Shown: positions 1 to 5,999, counted from the stretch's first letter. The stretch is DNA of 7,040 nucleotides from Gammaproteobacteria bacterium (GCA_006227775.1 SBFV01000217.1:1-7040); one strand, 5' to 3'. The notes: generated by a model not told the origin, from the sequence alone. Program-made: numbers and translations.

Positions 1-609
1 ACCCCCGCTCGCCCCAGCGGCGGGCCGCGTCGGACCCGTTCCTGGCCCTGGCGAGGCATCTAGCGGGACCTGAGCCGCTTGGGGGGTCCGCTTGGCCTCC
101 GTGGTGGATTGGGGCGGGCGCGGAGGTGATGGCTCCGCTGGCTTGGACGTGGGCTTTGGGGTGGACTTGGGAGTGGGCGTGGGTTTCGGTTGGGGGGTTG
201 ACTTGGGCTTCGCCTGTGATGGCGCGATTGGTTTGGGCTTCGCTTCCGGCGGGGGGGTTGGTTTGTCCTCGACCACGGAGGGGCTGACAAGGGGTTCAGG
301 CATCGCCCGGGGAGGGGGTGGCTGTTCGGCCGGCCGCACCGGAGCGGGTTCCGGCTCCGCGAGTGGCGCCGCCTCTGCGGCGGGTGGAGCGGGTGGGGCC
401 GGGGCGGTATCCGGCGCGGAGGGGGTGACGGGGGTCAGGCCGCCGCCCGTGGGGGCGAACAGGGCCAATTCCAGTTCCAGCCCGGCCTCCACGCCGGCCT
501 CCAGGGTTGGCGGCTGGCGCTGCAGCAGGAGGTACAGACCCAAGCCATGCACCAGGGCCGATACCAGAATGCCAAGCCCGATACAGGATCCGCACGAGCG
601 ACTGGGCAT
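1..609 (-). CDS. tonB: TonB energy-transducing protein, C-terminus cut off by window edge
   Basis: TonB carries energy from the inner-membrane ExbB-ExbD complex across the periplasm to outer-membrane receptors. The frame is open from ATG at 609 to the window edge (203 codons, no stop). Residues 1-8 are a short cytoplasmic tail and about 9-30 form a single membrane anchor. The anchor holds S17 and H21, with the same Ser-x3-His spacing as the functional S16/H20 of E. coli TonB. From about residue 60 to 195 the chain is Pro/Ala/Glu-rich, then a Lys-Pro region (KPKP, PKPTPTPK, about 116-165), the typical periplasm-spanning linker. The C-terminal receptor-binding domain lies outside the window. 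The start is supported by GAGGT about 6 nt upstream, partly overlapping the exbD stop. Only 8 nt separate exbD and tonB, so they are probably co-transcribed and coupled. Identification rests on anchor, linker and context because the diagnostic domain is missing. Confidence 0.87.
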   Translation of the reverse strand, partial: MPSRSCGSCIGLGILVSALVHGLGLYLLLQRQPPTLEAGVEAGLELELALFAPTGGGLTPVTPSAPDTAPAPPAPPAAEAAPLAEPEPAPVRPAEQPPPPRAMPEPLVSPSVVEDKPTPPPEAKPKPIAPSQAKPKSTPQPKPTPTPKSTPKPTSKPAEPSPPRPPQSTTEAKRTPQAAQVPLDASPGPGTGPTRPAAGASGG

Positions 610-617
610 CAGCTACC

Positions 618-1007
618 TCAGGACCGGCGGGTCAGGATGCTCACCCGTTCCAGCCCCTTCGCCTTGAGGAGATCGATGACGCCGACGAAGGCCTCGAAGC
701 GGGCCTGGGCATCCACCCGCAGGACAAAGGGGGTGTTCGTGCCCAGGACGGCCAGTCGCGGTTCCAGGCTGGCCAGGCCCGTGGGCCCGGCCCCCAGCCC
801 CTCGCCGGCCCAGAACAGCCGGCCCTCCGCGTCGATGGCGATCTCGATAGGCGGGGTCTCCGCCGAGGCGGGCTGGGCGTCGGCCACGGGCAGACGGATG
901 GGCAGGCGCCCTTCGACGATGAAGGTGGCGGTGGTCAGGACGATGGCCAGCAGCACCAGCATGACGTCGATGAAGGGGATGACGTTGATCTGATCCATGC
1001 GTTTCAT
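618..1007 (-). CDS. exbD: TonB-system proton channel subunit ExbD
   Basis: ExbD forms the proton-motive-force-driven motor with ExbB in the inner membrane and energises TonB. The 129-residue product has a short cytoplasmic N-terminus (MKRMDQINVIPFID), one membrane helix at about 13-32 and a periplasmic ExbD/TolR domain ending in KGLERVSILTRRS. Asp14 in PFIDVMLVLL aligns with the essential membrane Asp25 of E. coli ExbD. The ATG at 1007 is preferred over an upstream TTG at 1022 because AGGGGGG lies about 7 nt before it and because ExbD proteins normally begin just before the NVIPFID motif. An alternative ATG at 998 lacks such a site. The gene starts 11 nt after the exbB stop and ends 8 nt before tonB. 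The length is typical of the short group of ExbD proteins. Confidence 0.93.
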   Translation of the reverse strand: MKRMDQINVIPFIDVMLVLLAIVLTTATFIVEGRLPIRLPVADAQPASAETPPIEIAIDAEGRLFWAGEGLGAGPTGLASLEPRLAVLGTNTPFVLRVDAQARFEAFVGVIDLLKAKGLERVSILTRRS

Positions 1008-1018
1008 CGCGACCCCCC

Positions 1019-1444
1019 TCAAGCACCCGCGTGCTGGCCCCAGCGGGCCTTGAGGATATCTACCCGGCGCAGCAGGGCGTTATAGAAGACGATGGAGGGC
1101 ATGGCCACCAGCAGGCCAAAGGCGGTGGCCTTGAGGGCCAGGGCCAGCCCAACCATGATCGTGGAGGTCTCGATGGCCCCGCCCTGGCCGATGTCGTGAA
1201 AGGTGATGAGGATGCCGAGCACGGTGCCGAGCAGGCCGACGTAAGGGGCATTGGCGCCGACGCTGGCGATCACCGTCAGGTGGCGGGTCAGGGCGATCTC
1301 CAGGTCCTCCAGCCGGTCGAAGGCCCCCAGGTCCACCCGGGCGAAATAGAGGTAGCGCTCCAACGTCAGCGCCAGGGTGAGAAAGCTCATGAAGCCGAGG
1401 AGCCCGTACAAGCCGGCGTCCAGATAGGTCTTGAGCAACTCCAC
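1019..1444 (-). CDS. exbB: TonB-system energizer ExbB, short type, GTG start
   Basis: ExbB is the pentameric inner-membrane scaffold of the TonB motor (MotA/TolQ/ExbB family). The 141-residue product has three membrane segments at about 11-29, 67-83 and 100-122. The family signatures are ANAPYVGLLGTVLGI in the second and LALALKATAFGLLVAMPS in the third. E. coli-type ExbB is about 240 residues; this one matches the shorter group of about 140. The frame stays open upstream to another GTG at 1567 (182 residues), but residues before VELLKTYLDAG look unlike ExbB. The GTG at 1444 has GGAGAG about 7 nt upstream, so it is chosen. It is the first gene of an exbB-exbD-tonB operon, transcribed away from regB. 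No convincing sigma-70 promoter was found in front of it. Confidence 0.92.
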   Translation of the reverse strand: MELLKTYLDAGLYGLLGFMSFLTLALTLERYLYFARVDLGAFDRLEDLEIALTRHLTVIASVGANAPYVGLLGTVLGILITFHDIGQGGAIETSTIMVGLALALKATAFGLLVAMPSIVFYNALLRRVDILKARWGQHAGA

Positions 1445-1571
1445 GGTGATTCTCTCCAATTGTTCGCCAGGTAGCTGACGATGGCCCGATGACTGATTAG
1501 TGTAGACCTTGATCCTGGCCTGTGGTCTGGAGAGTGGGAAAGCCACCTTCGCGGTTTTGCCTGGCACCCCG

Positions 1572-1596
1572 CGACGCCGGAAACTACAGGGCGTCG
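1572..1596. promoter_or_regulatory. Inverted repeat upstream of regB, candidate operator
   Basis: A perfect 7-bp inverted repeat, CGACGCC then 11 nt then GGCGTCG, lies directly before the candidate -10 of regB. Its position would let a bound protein affect regB transcription and possibly the divergent exbB operon. The arms contain GACGC and GCGTC, which are RegA-like half-sites but in the opposite order to the published GCGNC...GNCGC arrangement, so RegA autoregulation is only a possibility. Chance occurrence in GC-rich DNA cannot be excluded. Confidence 0.35.
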
Positions 1597-1598
1597 GG

Positions 1599-1606
1599 TA
1601 TACAAT
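1599..1606 (+). promoter_or_regulatory. Candidate -10 element for regB
   Basis: TATACAAT is an AT-rich octamer in GC-rich surroundings. Its last six bases, TACAAT, match 5 of 6 of the sigma-70 -10 consensus. It lies 39 nt before the regB ATG, giving a leader of about 30 nt. No TTGACA-like -35 is present 16-18 nt upstream; that space holds the CGACGCC/GGCGTCG inverted repeat. The promoter may therefore need an activator, or the match may be accidental. Confidence 0.35.
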
Positions 1607-1645
1607 CCCGGCCGTCCCTTGCCGCCGCCACTCTCATCCGTCCCC

Positions 1646-2962
1646 ATGATCGACTCCTTGACCCGCGTCATCCAGGCTTCCCTGCTGCAGTTGCGCTGGC
1701 TGTCGGTGACTGCCATGGTGCTGGGTGCACTGGTGAGCCCCCTGCTCCTGGGTCCCTCAGATCTCATGATCCGCTTGCTGGTATATGCGGGGGTCGTCAG
1801 CCTGGTCAATCTGGGCTTCCAGTTGGCGGACAGTACGCTGGGTGCCGCCGAGGCCCCGCGCTTCTTTTCCCCCTGCGTCCAGTTGAGCTTCGACCTCCTG
1901 GCCTGGGGGGGCTACATCTTCCTCTCCGGGGGGGCGACCAACCCGTTGATCTCCCTCTTCCTGCCCCTGGTGGCCATCGGCGCCCTGATCCTGACGCCCC
2001 GTCAGGCCTGGCTGCTGGCCCTGGGCGCCATCCTGATCTACTCCTTCCTCTGGTACTTCTACGTCCCTCTGCACATCGCCGACTTTGCCAGGGCCGGGAC
2101 CCTGCACCTGTTCGGCATGTGGCTGGTCTTCGCCCTGTCGGCGGTGCTGGTGGTCGGGTTCATCCTGCAACTCTCCAGCGGTATCCGCCGCCGCGATCGG
2201 GAATTGACCGCGGCCCGCGAGCAGGCGATCCGCGATGATTGGCTGATCACCCTGGGCAGCCAGGCCGCCGGGGCGGCCCATGAACTGGGCACCCCCCTGG
2301 CCAGCCTCAACGTCCTGGCCGATGACCTGCTGGACGACGGTCGCCTGCCCCCGGCACTGGCCGCCGACGTCCAGGCGATGAAGACCGAGATCCGGCGTTG
2401 CAAGGAGACCCTGAGCCAACTGACGGCCCGGGCGGCTCAGGCCCTGGTCGGTCAGGCGCCGACCCAGCCGGCGGTTGACTGGCTGCGGCGCCTGCTTGAG
2501 GTCTGGCAGAGCCGCCATCCCGCCCTGGCGGTGGCCTGGAATCTGGGTCGGAACCTGAACGACCACCTCCTGCCGGCTGATGTCGCCCTGGAGCAAGCCC
2601 TGACCCATCTGCTCGACAATGCCCGCAAGGCCGGGGCCAGCCGCATCCAGGTGCGGGCGGACGTCGAGCGGGACTGGCTGGTGGTGGGCATCCAGGACGA
2701 TGGTCGGGGCATGCCGCCGGCGGCCCTGGACGCCTTCGCCCGGCGCCAACCCCCGGACTCGGCCGGGGGCCTGGGCGTCGGCCTGCTCCTCGGGCGGGCG
2801 GCGATCGAGCGCCGGGGTGGCAGCCTGACCTTCAACGCAGTGGGTGGCGGATCGGCCGAAGGTCGGGGGACCCTCGTCGAACTGCGCCTGCCACTGGCGG
2901 CAACCGCCACTGACGATGAGGCGCCACCCACGCACAGCACCGAGGTTCGCCATGGCGGCTGA
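1646..2962 (+). CDS. regB: RegB/PrrB/RoxS-type redox sensor histidine kinase
   Basis: This membrane histidine kinase senses respiratory redox state and phosphorylates RegA. The 438-residue product has six predicted membrane helices at about 16-36, 42-61, 80-94, 102-116, 121-140 and 151-174. The loop motif GGATNPL (95-101) matches the RegB quinone-binding heptapeptide GGxxNPF except for Leu in the last position. The H-box AAHELGTPLASL carries the phosphoacceptor His212. Cys252 (RRCKETL) is 40 residues downstream, the same spacing as His225 and redox-active Cys265 of Rhodobacter capsulatus RegB. The ATPase domain shows the N box LLDNARKAG (Asn325), DDGRGM (351-356) and GGLGVGL (374-380). Length is close to the usual 440-460. 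ATG 1646 is preferred over TTG 1619; neither has a good ribosome-binding site. The last 18 or so residues, beyond the ATPase fold, are encoded within the 43-bp repeat array shared with regA. Confidence 0.93.
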   Translation: MIDSLTRVIQASLLQLRWLSVTAMVLGALVSPLLLGPSDLMIRLLVYAGVVSLVNLGFQLADSTLGAAEAPRFFSPCVQLSFDLLAWGGYIFLSGGATNPLISLFLPLVAIGALILTPRQAWLLALGAILIYSFLWYFYVPLHIADFARAGTLHLFGMWLVFALSAVLVVGFILQLSSGIRRRDRELTAAREQAIRDDWLITLGSQAAGAAHELGTPLASLNVLADDLLDDGRLPPALAADVQAMKTEIRRCKETLSQLTARAAQALVGQAPTQPAVDWLRRLLEVWQSRHPALAVAWNLGRNLNDHLLPADVALEQALTHLLDNARKAGASRIQVRADVERDWLVVGIQDDGRGMPPAALDAFARRQPPDSAGGLGVGLLLGRAAIERRGGSLTFNAVGGGSAEGRGTLVELRLPLAATATDDEAPPTHSTEVRHGG

Positions 2963-3091
2963 GGCCGGACCAGTGCTTCTGACCCTGGTCCGCCATGGGC
3001 GACGAGGCCAGGTATCCACTCCTCAGCGAGGTTGACCATGTATGCTGAGGCTCGACATACGTTTCTGAACGAGGTCGGTCATGGGTGCTGA
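2952..3091 (+). other. Chain of three overlapping mini-ORFs between regB and regA
   Basis: Each array unit with an ATG opens a short frame. The first, 2952-3035 (27 codons plus stop), starts 11 nt inside the end of regB. The second, 2995-3048, encodes MGDEARYPLLSEVDHVC. The third, 3038-3091, encodes MYAEARHTFLNEVGHGC and overlaps the regA start by 11 nt. The regB tail TDDEAPPTHSTEVRHGG and the RegA start MGAETRHLLLI align with the same pattern. The first frame runs past the expected stop only because TGA has become CGA in its second unit; otherwise it would also be 17 residues. GAGGT or GTCCG precedes each ATG by about 5-10 nt. Whether any is translated is unknown. They could couple regA translation to regB, act as decoy starts, or be silent remnants. 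Confidence 0.35.
2963..2994 (+). other. Stem-loop just after the regB stop
   Basis: CGGACCAG (2966-2973) and CTGGTCCG (2985-2992) are perfect 8-bp arms with an 11-nt loop. Two more pairs are possible if C2965 is bulged. The structure begins directly after the regB TGA and lies across array units 2 and 3, so part of it is a by-product of the repeats. No T-tract follows, so it is not a standard intrinsic terminator. It could mark a processing or stability boundary that sets the regB:regA ratio. Confidence 0.35.
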
Positions 3092-3647
3092 GACCAGGCA
3101 TCTGCTCCTGATCGACGACGACGAGGCCTTCCGCGCGGTGCTTGCCCGGTCCCTGACGCGTCGGGGCTTTCAGGTCACGGCCGCCGCCGGGCCCGAGGAG
3201 GCCCTGGCCTGCTGCGGGGACCAGCCGCCGGCGTACGTCGTTCTCGACCTCAACCTCGCCGGCCAATCGGGCCTCAACCTGATCCAGCCGCTCTTGGCCC
3301 TGGCCCCCGCGACGCGCATCCTGATCCTCACCGGCTACGCCAGCATCCCCACCGTGGTCAGCGCCATGAAGCTCGGCGCCGTCCACTACCTGGCCAAGCC
3401 GGCGGACGTGGCGGATATCCTGCGCGCCTTGCGGGAGGAGGCCCCGGACCCGAGCGCCGCCGAGCCCGCGCCCGACCAGCGCCTGAGCGTCCGCCACCTG
3501 GAATGGGAGTACATCCAGCGCACCCTGGACGAGCACGGCGGCAACGTCACCGCCACCGCCCGCGCCCTGGGCATGCACCGCCGCACCCTGCAACGCAAGT
3601 TGGGCAAGCGCCGGCCCGCGGCCTCCCCGCCAGGGCCCTATTCCTGA
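3081..3647 (+). CDS. regA: RegA/PrrA/ActR/RoxR-type response regulator
   Basis: RegA is the DNA-binding partner of RegB and in relatives controls respiration, photosynthesis, carbon and nitrogen fixation and hydrogenases. The 188-residue product has a receiver domain (about 7-118) with acidic pocket IDDD (Asp12-Asp14), phosphoacceptor Asp56 in AYVVLDLNL, Thr84 in LTGY and Lys106 in AKPAD. A linker at about 119-135 is Pro/Ala/Glu-rich and lacks the uninterrupted proline run of Rhodobacter RegA. The Fis-type helix-turn-helix domain follows, with the family signature WEYIQRTLDEHGGNVTATAR and MHRRTLQRKLGKRRP (142-179). Length matches the family. The ATG at 3081 has GAGGT about 5 nt upstream; both lie in the last unit of the 43-bp array. 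The gene is 118 nt after regB and probably shares its transcript. Confidence 0.94.
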   Translation: MGAETRHLLLIDDDEAFRAVLARSLTRRGFQVTAAAGPEEALACCGDQPPAYVVLDLNLAGQSGLNLIQPLLALAPATRILILTGYASIPTVVSAMKLGAVHYLAKPADVADILRALREEAPDPSAAEPAPDQRLSVRHLEWEYIQRTLDEHGGNVTATARALGMHRRTLQRKLGKRRPAASPPGPYS

Positions 3648-3662
3648 GCTACCGGCGCTCAG
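3644..3662. terminator. Weak hairpin between convergent regA and receptor genes
   Basis: CTGAGC (3644-3649) and GCTCAG (3657-3662) form a 6-bp stem with a 7-nt loop, starting at the regA stop. An alternative pairing uses GAGCT (3646-3650) with AGCTC (3661-3665). Only 22 nt separate the two convergent stops, so a shared bidirectional terminator would be expected here. Neither side has a T-tract, so termination might be factor-dependent or the hairpin may be accidental. Confidence 0.25.
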
Positions 3663-3669
3663 CTCCCGC

Positions 3670-5955
3670 TCAGAACTTGACGTTCAACCCGACATAGAAG
3701 GATCGTCCCATGCCGGGCACCGCGGTACCCCAGGCCAGGGTGCCGTCGGTGGGGTTGAGGGCCATGGTCCGGCCCTGCCCGAGATAGGCGCCGCCCATGG
3801 GCAGGTAGTACATGCGATCAAAGAGGTTTTCGATGCCGAAGTCGATGCGCACCTTGGGCCAGGCATAGCTGCCGCGCAGGTTGAACAGGGTATAGCCCGG
3901 GGTCTCGATCTCGTTGCGAACCTCCGACAGGTCATCCTTGCTATCGACCATGACCACCTCGATGCCATTGTCCCAGCCACCCAGTTGCTGGGTCAGGGTC
4001 AGGGTCAGGTTGAGGGGCATGATGTTGTAGAGGCCGTCGTTGGTGTCCAGGTTCTCGCCCTTGGTGTAGTTCAGCAGGCCCTTGAGGCCGAAGCGGCCAT
4101 AGTCGCTCTTGAACAGGGGCAGCTTGCCATTGAGGTCGATACCGTAGAGCTGGGCCTCCTGGTTGGCGTACTGGAGGATGTTGAACTGGTCGGGCTTCCA
4201 GATAGCGCCGGGGAAGGGGATGGCGTCGATATAGTCGGTGACGTAGGTGTAATAGGGCGTCGCCTTGAGTTCCCAGTCACCTGCCGTGTCCTGCCAGGCG
4301 AAGGTCAGGGAGAAGGTGTTGGCCTGCTCCGGCTTGAGGTCGATGTCACCAACGTAGCCGTTGCCATCGCCCACGCTGTTGTTCATGGCCGCGGCCATGG
4401 ACCAACTCGACCAGGTGTAACGCTCGTAGAGATTGGGCGAGCGCACTAGGTGGGCATAGCCGAATTCCAACTGCTTGGTGGCGTCGAATTCGTAACGGGC
4501 CAGGGCAGTGAAGTTTAGATTGTTGTCGGTCTGCTGGCGGTCCAGGGCATTGAAGGCGTTCGCTTCAGCGTACTGGTTGCCGGGGGCGCTGGGGGTGATG
4601 TTGTAGCCCCGCACGTCGCCGGTATCCATCTCGACCTGCTCGAAGCGCAGGCCGACCTGGGTCAGCCACTGGGGCATGGGCCGCGCCTCCCATTCGCCGA
4701 ACAGGGCCAGACGGTCACGCTGACCGTCGTTGATGTTCCAGAAGGTGCCGGGCCACATGTTGGCCCCGGAGGGTGACCACCAGTCGTCGAGGTTATAGCC
4801 CTGATATTCCGCGCCCAGCCGCAGCAGATGGATGGCGCTGAGATCGATGTCCGCTTGCAGACTGGCGCCCACGGTATTGCTCTCGGTGTTCATTGGCATG
4901 CCGGCGGCGCAGGTGGGGCCGATCGGGGAGCAGGGGATGCCAACGACGGACTTCATGCCCGTACCACCCGGGCCTGACGCGGTGCCATACCAGAAGCGCT
5001 TGTCGGGTCCGAAGTCCATGAAGTGATCCACGTCTTCGTAGTAGACCTGGGCCTTGAGGTTGCCCCAGGTGAAGTCGCCGGTGTAGATGAGATTGAAGTT
5101 CTTCTCCTCGTTGCCGAGCATGTCCATGCGCTGATTGGGGAAGAGCTCTTCGGGGATGTCCTGGTAACCGATCTGGGCCTCGATGAGGTGGCCGCCAGTC
5201 TTCCAGGCCAGATCCAGGTTTTGGTTGCGGCTGTCGTAGGCCGTGGAACCGACCACGTCCAGGGGCAGGGTGTGGTTGAGGCGGCCCGTAGCCGTGGAGG
5301 TCTTGAAGTCGCCACCGGCCTGGTAATTCCGCGACTTGGCCACCGCGCCTTGGTAGCGGATGCTCAGGCTGTCGGTGGCGGCGCTGACGCTGAGGTTGGC
5401 GTTGTAGCCGTCGCCGTTGCTTTGGTAATAACCGCCGACCTCGCCCTTGAGCAGGTACTTTTCGCCCGGGACGGCGAATTCCGGCGGCGGGGACTCGGCG
5501 ATGATACTGCCCCCAATGCTATCCCCCGCCAGGCTCACCGGCACGATGCCAGCATAGACCTTGAGTGACCCGACCGCCGAGGGGTCGAGATAGGACAGGG
5601 GCGGGTTCATGTGATTGGGACAGGAGGCCACCAGGTCCTGGCCATCGACCTTGACCCGCACCCGGTCATCGGCCAGACCATGCAGGGCGGGCAGGCTGGA
5701 GACGCCGCCGGCGCCGTAGAGGCTGACGCCTGGCACCTGCAGGAGCAGCCGGGCGGTATCGCTGGTACCCACGCGCGCCGCCTCCAGCTCCCGGCCACTG
5801 ACCAGGCTGGAACCGGGGAAGGCCTCGGGCTGCTGGGCGCTGACGACAATCTCGCTCAGCTCGGTGGCGGTCTCGGCGTCGGCGGGATGCCAGGCGCCAG
5901 CGATCAAGCAAGCCAAAGCCACGGCGGTGGTCAAGGGGTGAAGGCGATGCCCCAT
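3670..5955 (-). CDS. TonB-dependent outer-membrane copper receptor, OprC/NosA-like
   Basis: The likely role is TonB-driven copper import across the outer membrane. The 761-residue product has a signal peptide (about 1-27, ending ADA) and a TonB box near 34-40 (SEIVVSA). A plug domain (about 45-160) contains LPALHGLADDRVRVKVDGQ, and the beta-barrel ends LNVKF with the usual terminal Phe. C112 and M116 in CPNHM and H311 and M313 in DHFMD reproduce the CxxxM and HxM copper-binding motifs known from Pseudomonas OprC, so copper is favoured over siderophores or cobalamin. A predicted loop at 342-355 adds two Cys and two Met. Start ATG 5955 has GGGAG about 7 nt upstream. It is convergent with regA and monocistronic as far as visible. 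No nos genes are visible, so the NosA role in nitrous oxide reduction is not shown; general copper supply is equally possible. The substrate call is strong but inferred. Confidence 0.88.
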   Translation of the reverse strand: MGHRLHPLTTAVALACLIAGAWHPADAETATELSEIVVSAQQPEAFPGSSLVSGRELEAARVGTSDTARLLLQVPGVSLYGAGGVSSLPALHGLADDRVRVKVDGQDLVASCPNHMNPPLSYLDPSAVGSLKVYAGIVPVSLAGDSIGGSIIAESPPPEFAVPGEKYLLKGEVGGYYQSNGDGYNANLSVSAATDSLSIRYQGAVAKSRNYQAGGDFKTSTATGRLNHTLPLDVVGSTAYDSRNQNLDLAWKTGGHLIEAQIGYQDIPEELFPNQRMDMLGNEEKNFNLIYTGDFTWGNLKAQVYYEDVDHFMDFGPDKRFWYGTASGPGGTGMKSVVGIPCSPIGPTCAAGMPMNTESNTVGASLQADIDLSAIHLLRLGAEYQGYNLDDWWSPSGANMWPGTFWNINDGQRDRLALFGEWEARPMPQWLTQVGLRFEQVEMDTGDVRGYNITPSAPGNQYAEANAFNALDRQQTDNNLNFTALARYEFDATKQLEFGYAHLVRSPNLYERYTWSSWSMAAAMNNSVGDGNGYVGDIDLKPEQANTFSLTFAWQDTAGDWELKATPYYTYVTDYIDAIPFPGAIWKPDQFNILQYANQEAQLYGIDLNGKLPLFKSDYGRFGLKGLLNYTKGENLDTNDGLYNIMPLNLTLTLTQQLGGWDNGIEVVMVDSKDDLSEVRNEIETPGYTLFNLRGSYAWPKVRIDFGIENLFDRMYYLPMGGAYLGQGRTMALNPTDGTLAWGTAVPGMGRSFYVGLNVKF

Positions 5956-5967
5956 GGAGTGCTCCCT

Positions 5968-5992
5968 TTATCAGTTGATTAGCAACTGATAA
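5968..5992. promoter_or_regulatory. 25-bp perfect inverted repeat just before the receptor ribosome-binding site
   Basis: TTATCAGTTG and CAACTGATAA are perfect 10-bp arms around a 5-nt centre. This is an AT-rich island in GC-rich DNA. On the receptor strand the structure ends at the first base of the AAGGGAG ribosome-binding site, so it could be a protein operator in DNA or a 5' hairpin in the mRNA. It shares its upstream arm with the next palindrome. The regulator is unknown. Confidence 0.6.
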
Positions 5993-5999
5993 TTATCAA
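5986..5999 (-). promoter_or_regulatory. FNR/Anr-like or Fur-like palindrome upstream of the receptor gene
   Basis: On the minus strand TTGAT, AATT, ATCAG matches the FNR-family pattern TTGAT-N4-ATCAA at 9 of 10 fixed positions. The central TGATAATTATCA (5987-5998) is a perfect 12-bp palindrome and also resembles the GATAAT hexamers of Fur boxes. The centre lies about 37 nt from the start codon, so activation from the usual -41.5 position would place the transcription start inside the coding sequence. Repression, or another regulator, is more likely. TTGATA here also matches 5 of 6 of a -35 element, but no good -10 lies 17 nt downstream. Confidence 0.45.

Larger units (their letters stand above)
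2899..3113 (+). repeat. Five tandem degenerate 43-bp units spanning regB end to regA start
   Basis: Units run 2899-2941, 2942-2984, 2985-3027, 3028-3070 and 3071-3113 with no gap and no indel. By hand count unit 2 matches unit 3 at 25 of 43 positions, unit 4 at 30 and unit 5 at 30; units 4 and 5 match at 29; units 1 and 2 at 24. The conserved core is GAGGT at unit positions 1-5, CCATG at 9-13, GCTGAGGC at 17-24 and CTGA near 39-41. Unit 1 encodes the RegB C-terminal tail and has ACT in place of ATG. Unit 2 contains the regB stop. Unit 5 supplies the regA ribosome-binding site, start codon and first 11 codons. Because 43 is not a multiple of three, each unit moves the reading frame by one. Units 2-5 are clear by eye; unit 1 is more diverged but supported at the peptide level. 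Confidence 0.85.

Noticed and set aside
92..667. Glycine-rich plus-strand frame opposite tonB
   Set aside because: It is the complement of the Pro/Lys-rich TonB linker, which becomes Gly-rich when read on the other strand. The TonB anchor and operon position explain the region better.
1445..1567. Longer ExbB starting at GTG 1567
   Set aside because: The extra 41 residues do not resemble ExbB, and the GTG at 1444 has a good ribosome-binding site and the expected family start.
1562..1577. Sigma-54 promoter starting TGGCAC
   Set aside because: The -24 half is good but the -12 half reads GACG instead of TTGC.
1757..3019. A 420-codon open frame on the minus strand opposite regB
   Set aside because: It lies across the clear regB kinase frame, has a Gln/Gly/Arg-rich composition typical of antisense shadows in GC-rich DNA, and shows no recognisable domain.
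2899..3113. CRISPR-like array
   Set aside because: The units are directly joined with no spacers, are degenerate, and overlap coding sequence at both ends.
5023..5568. Plus-strand frame opposite the receptor gene
   Set aside because: It is Val/Gly-rich antisense of barrel coding sequence, with no domain and no start signals.
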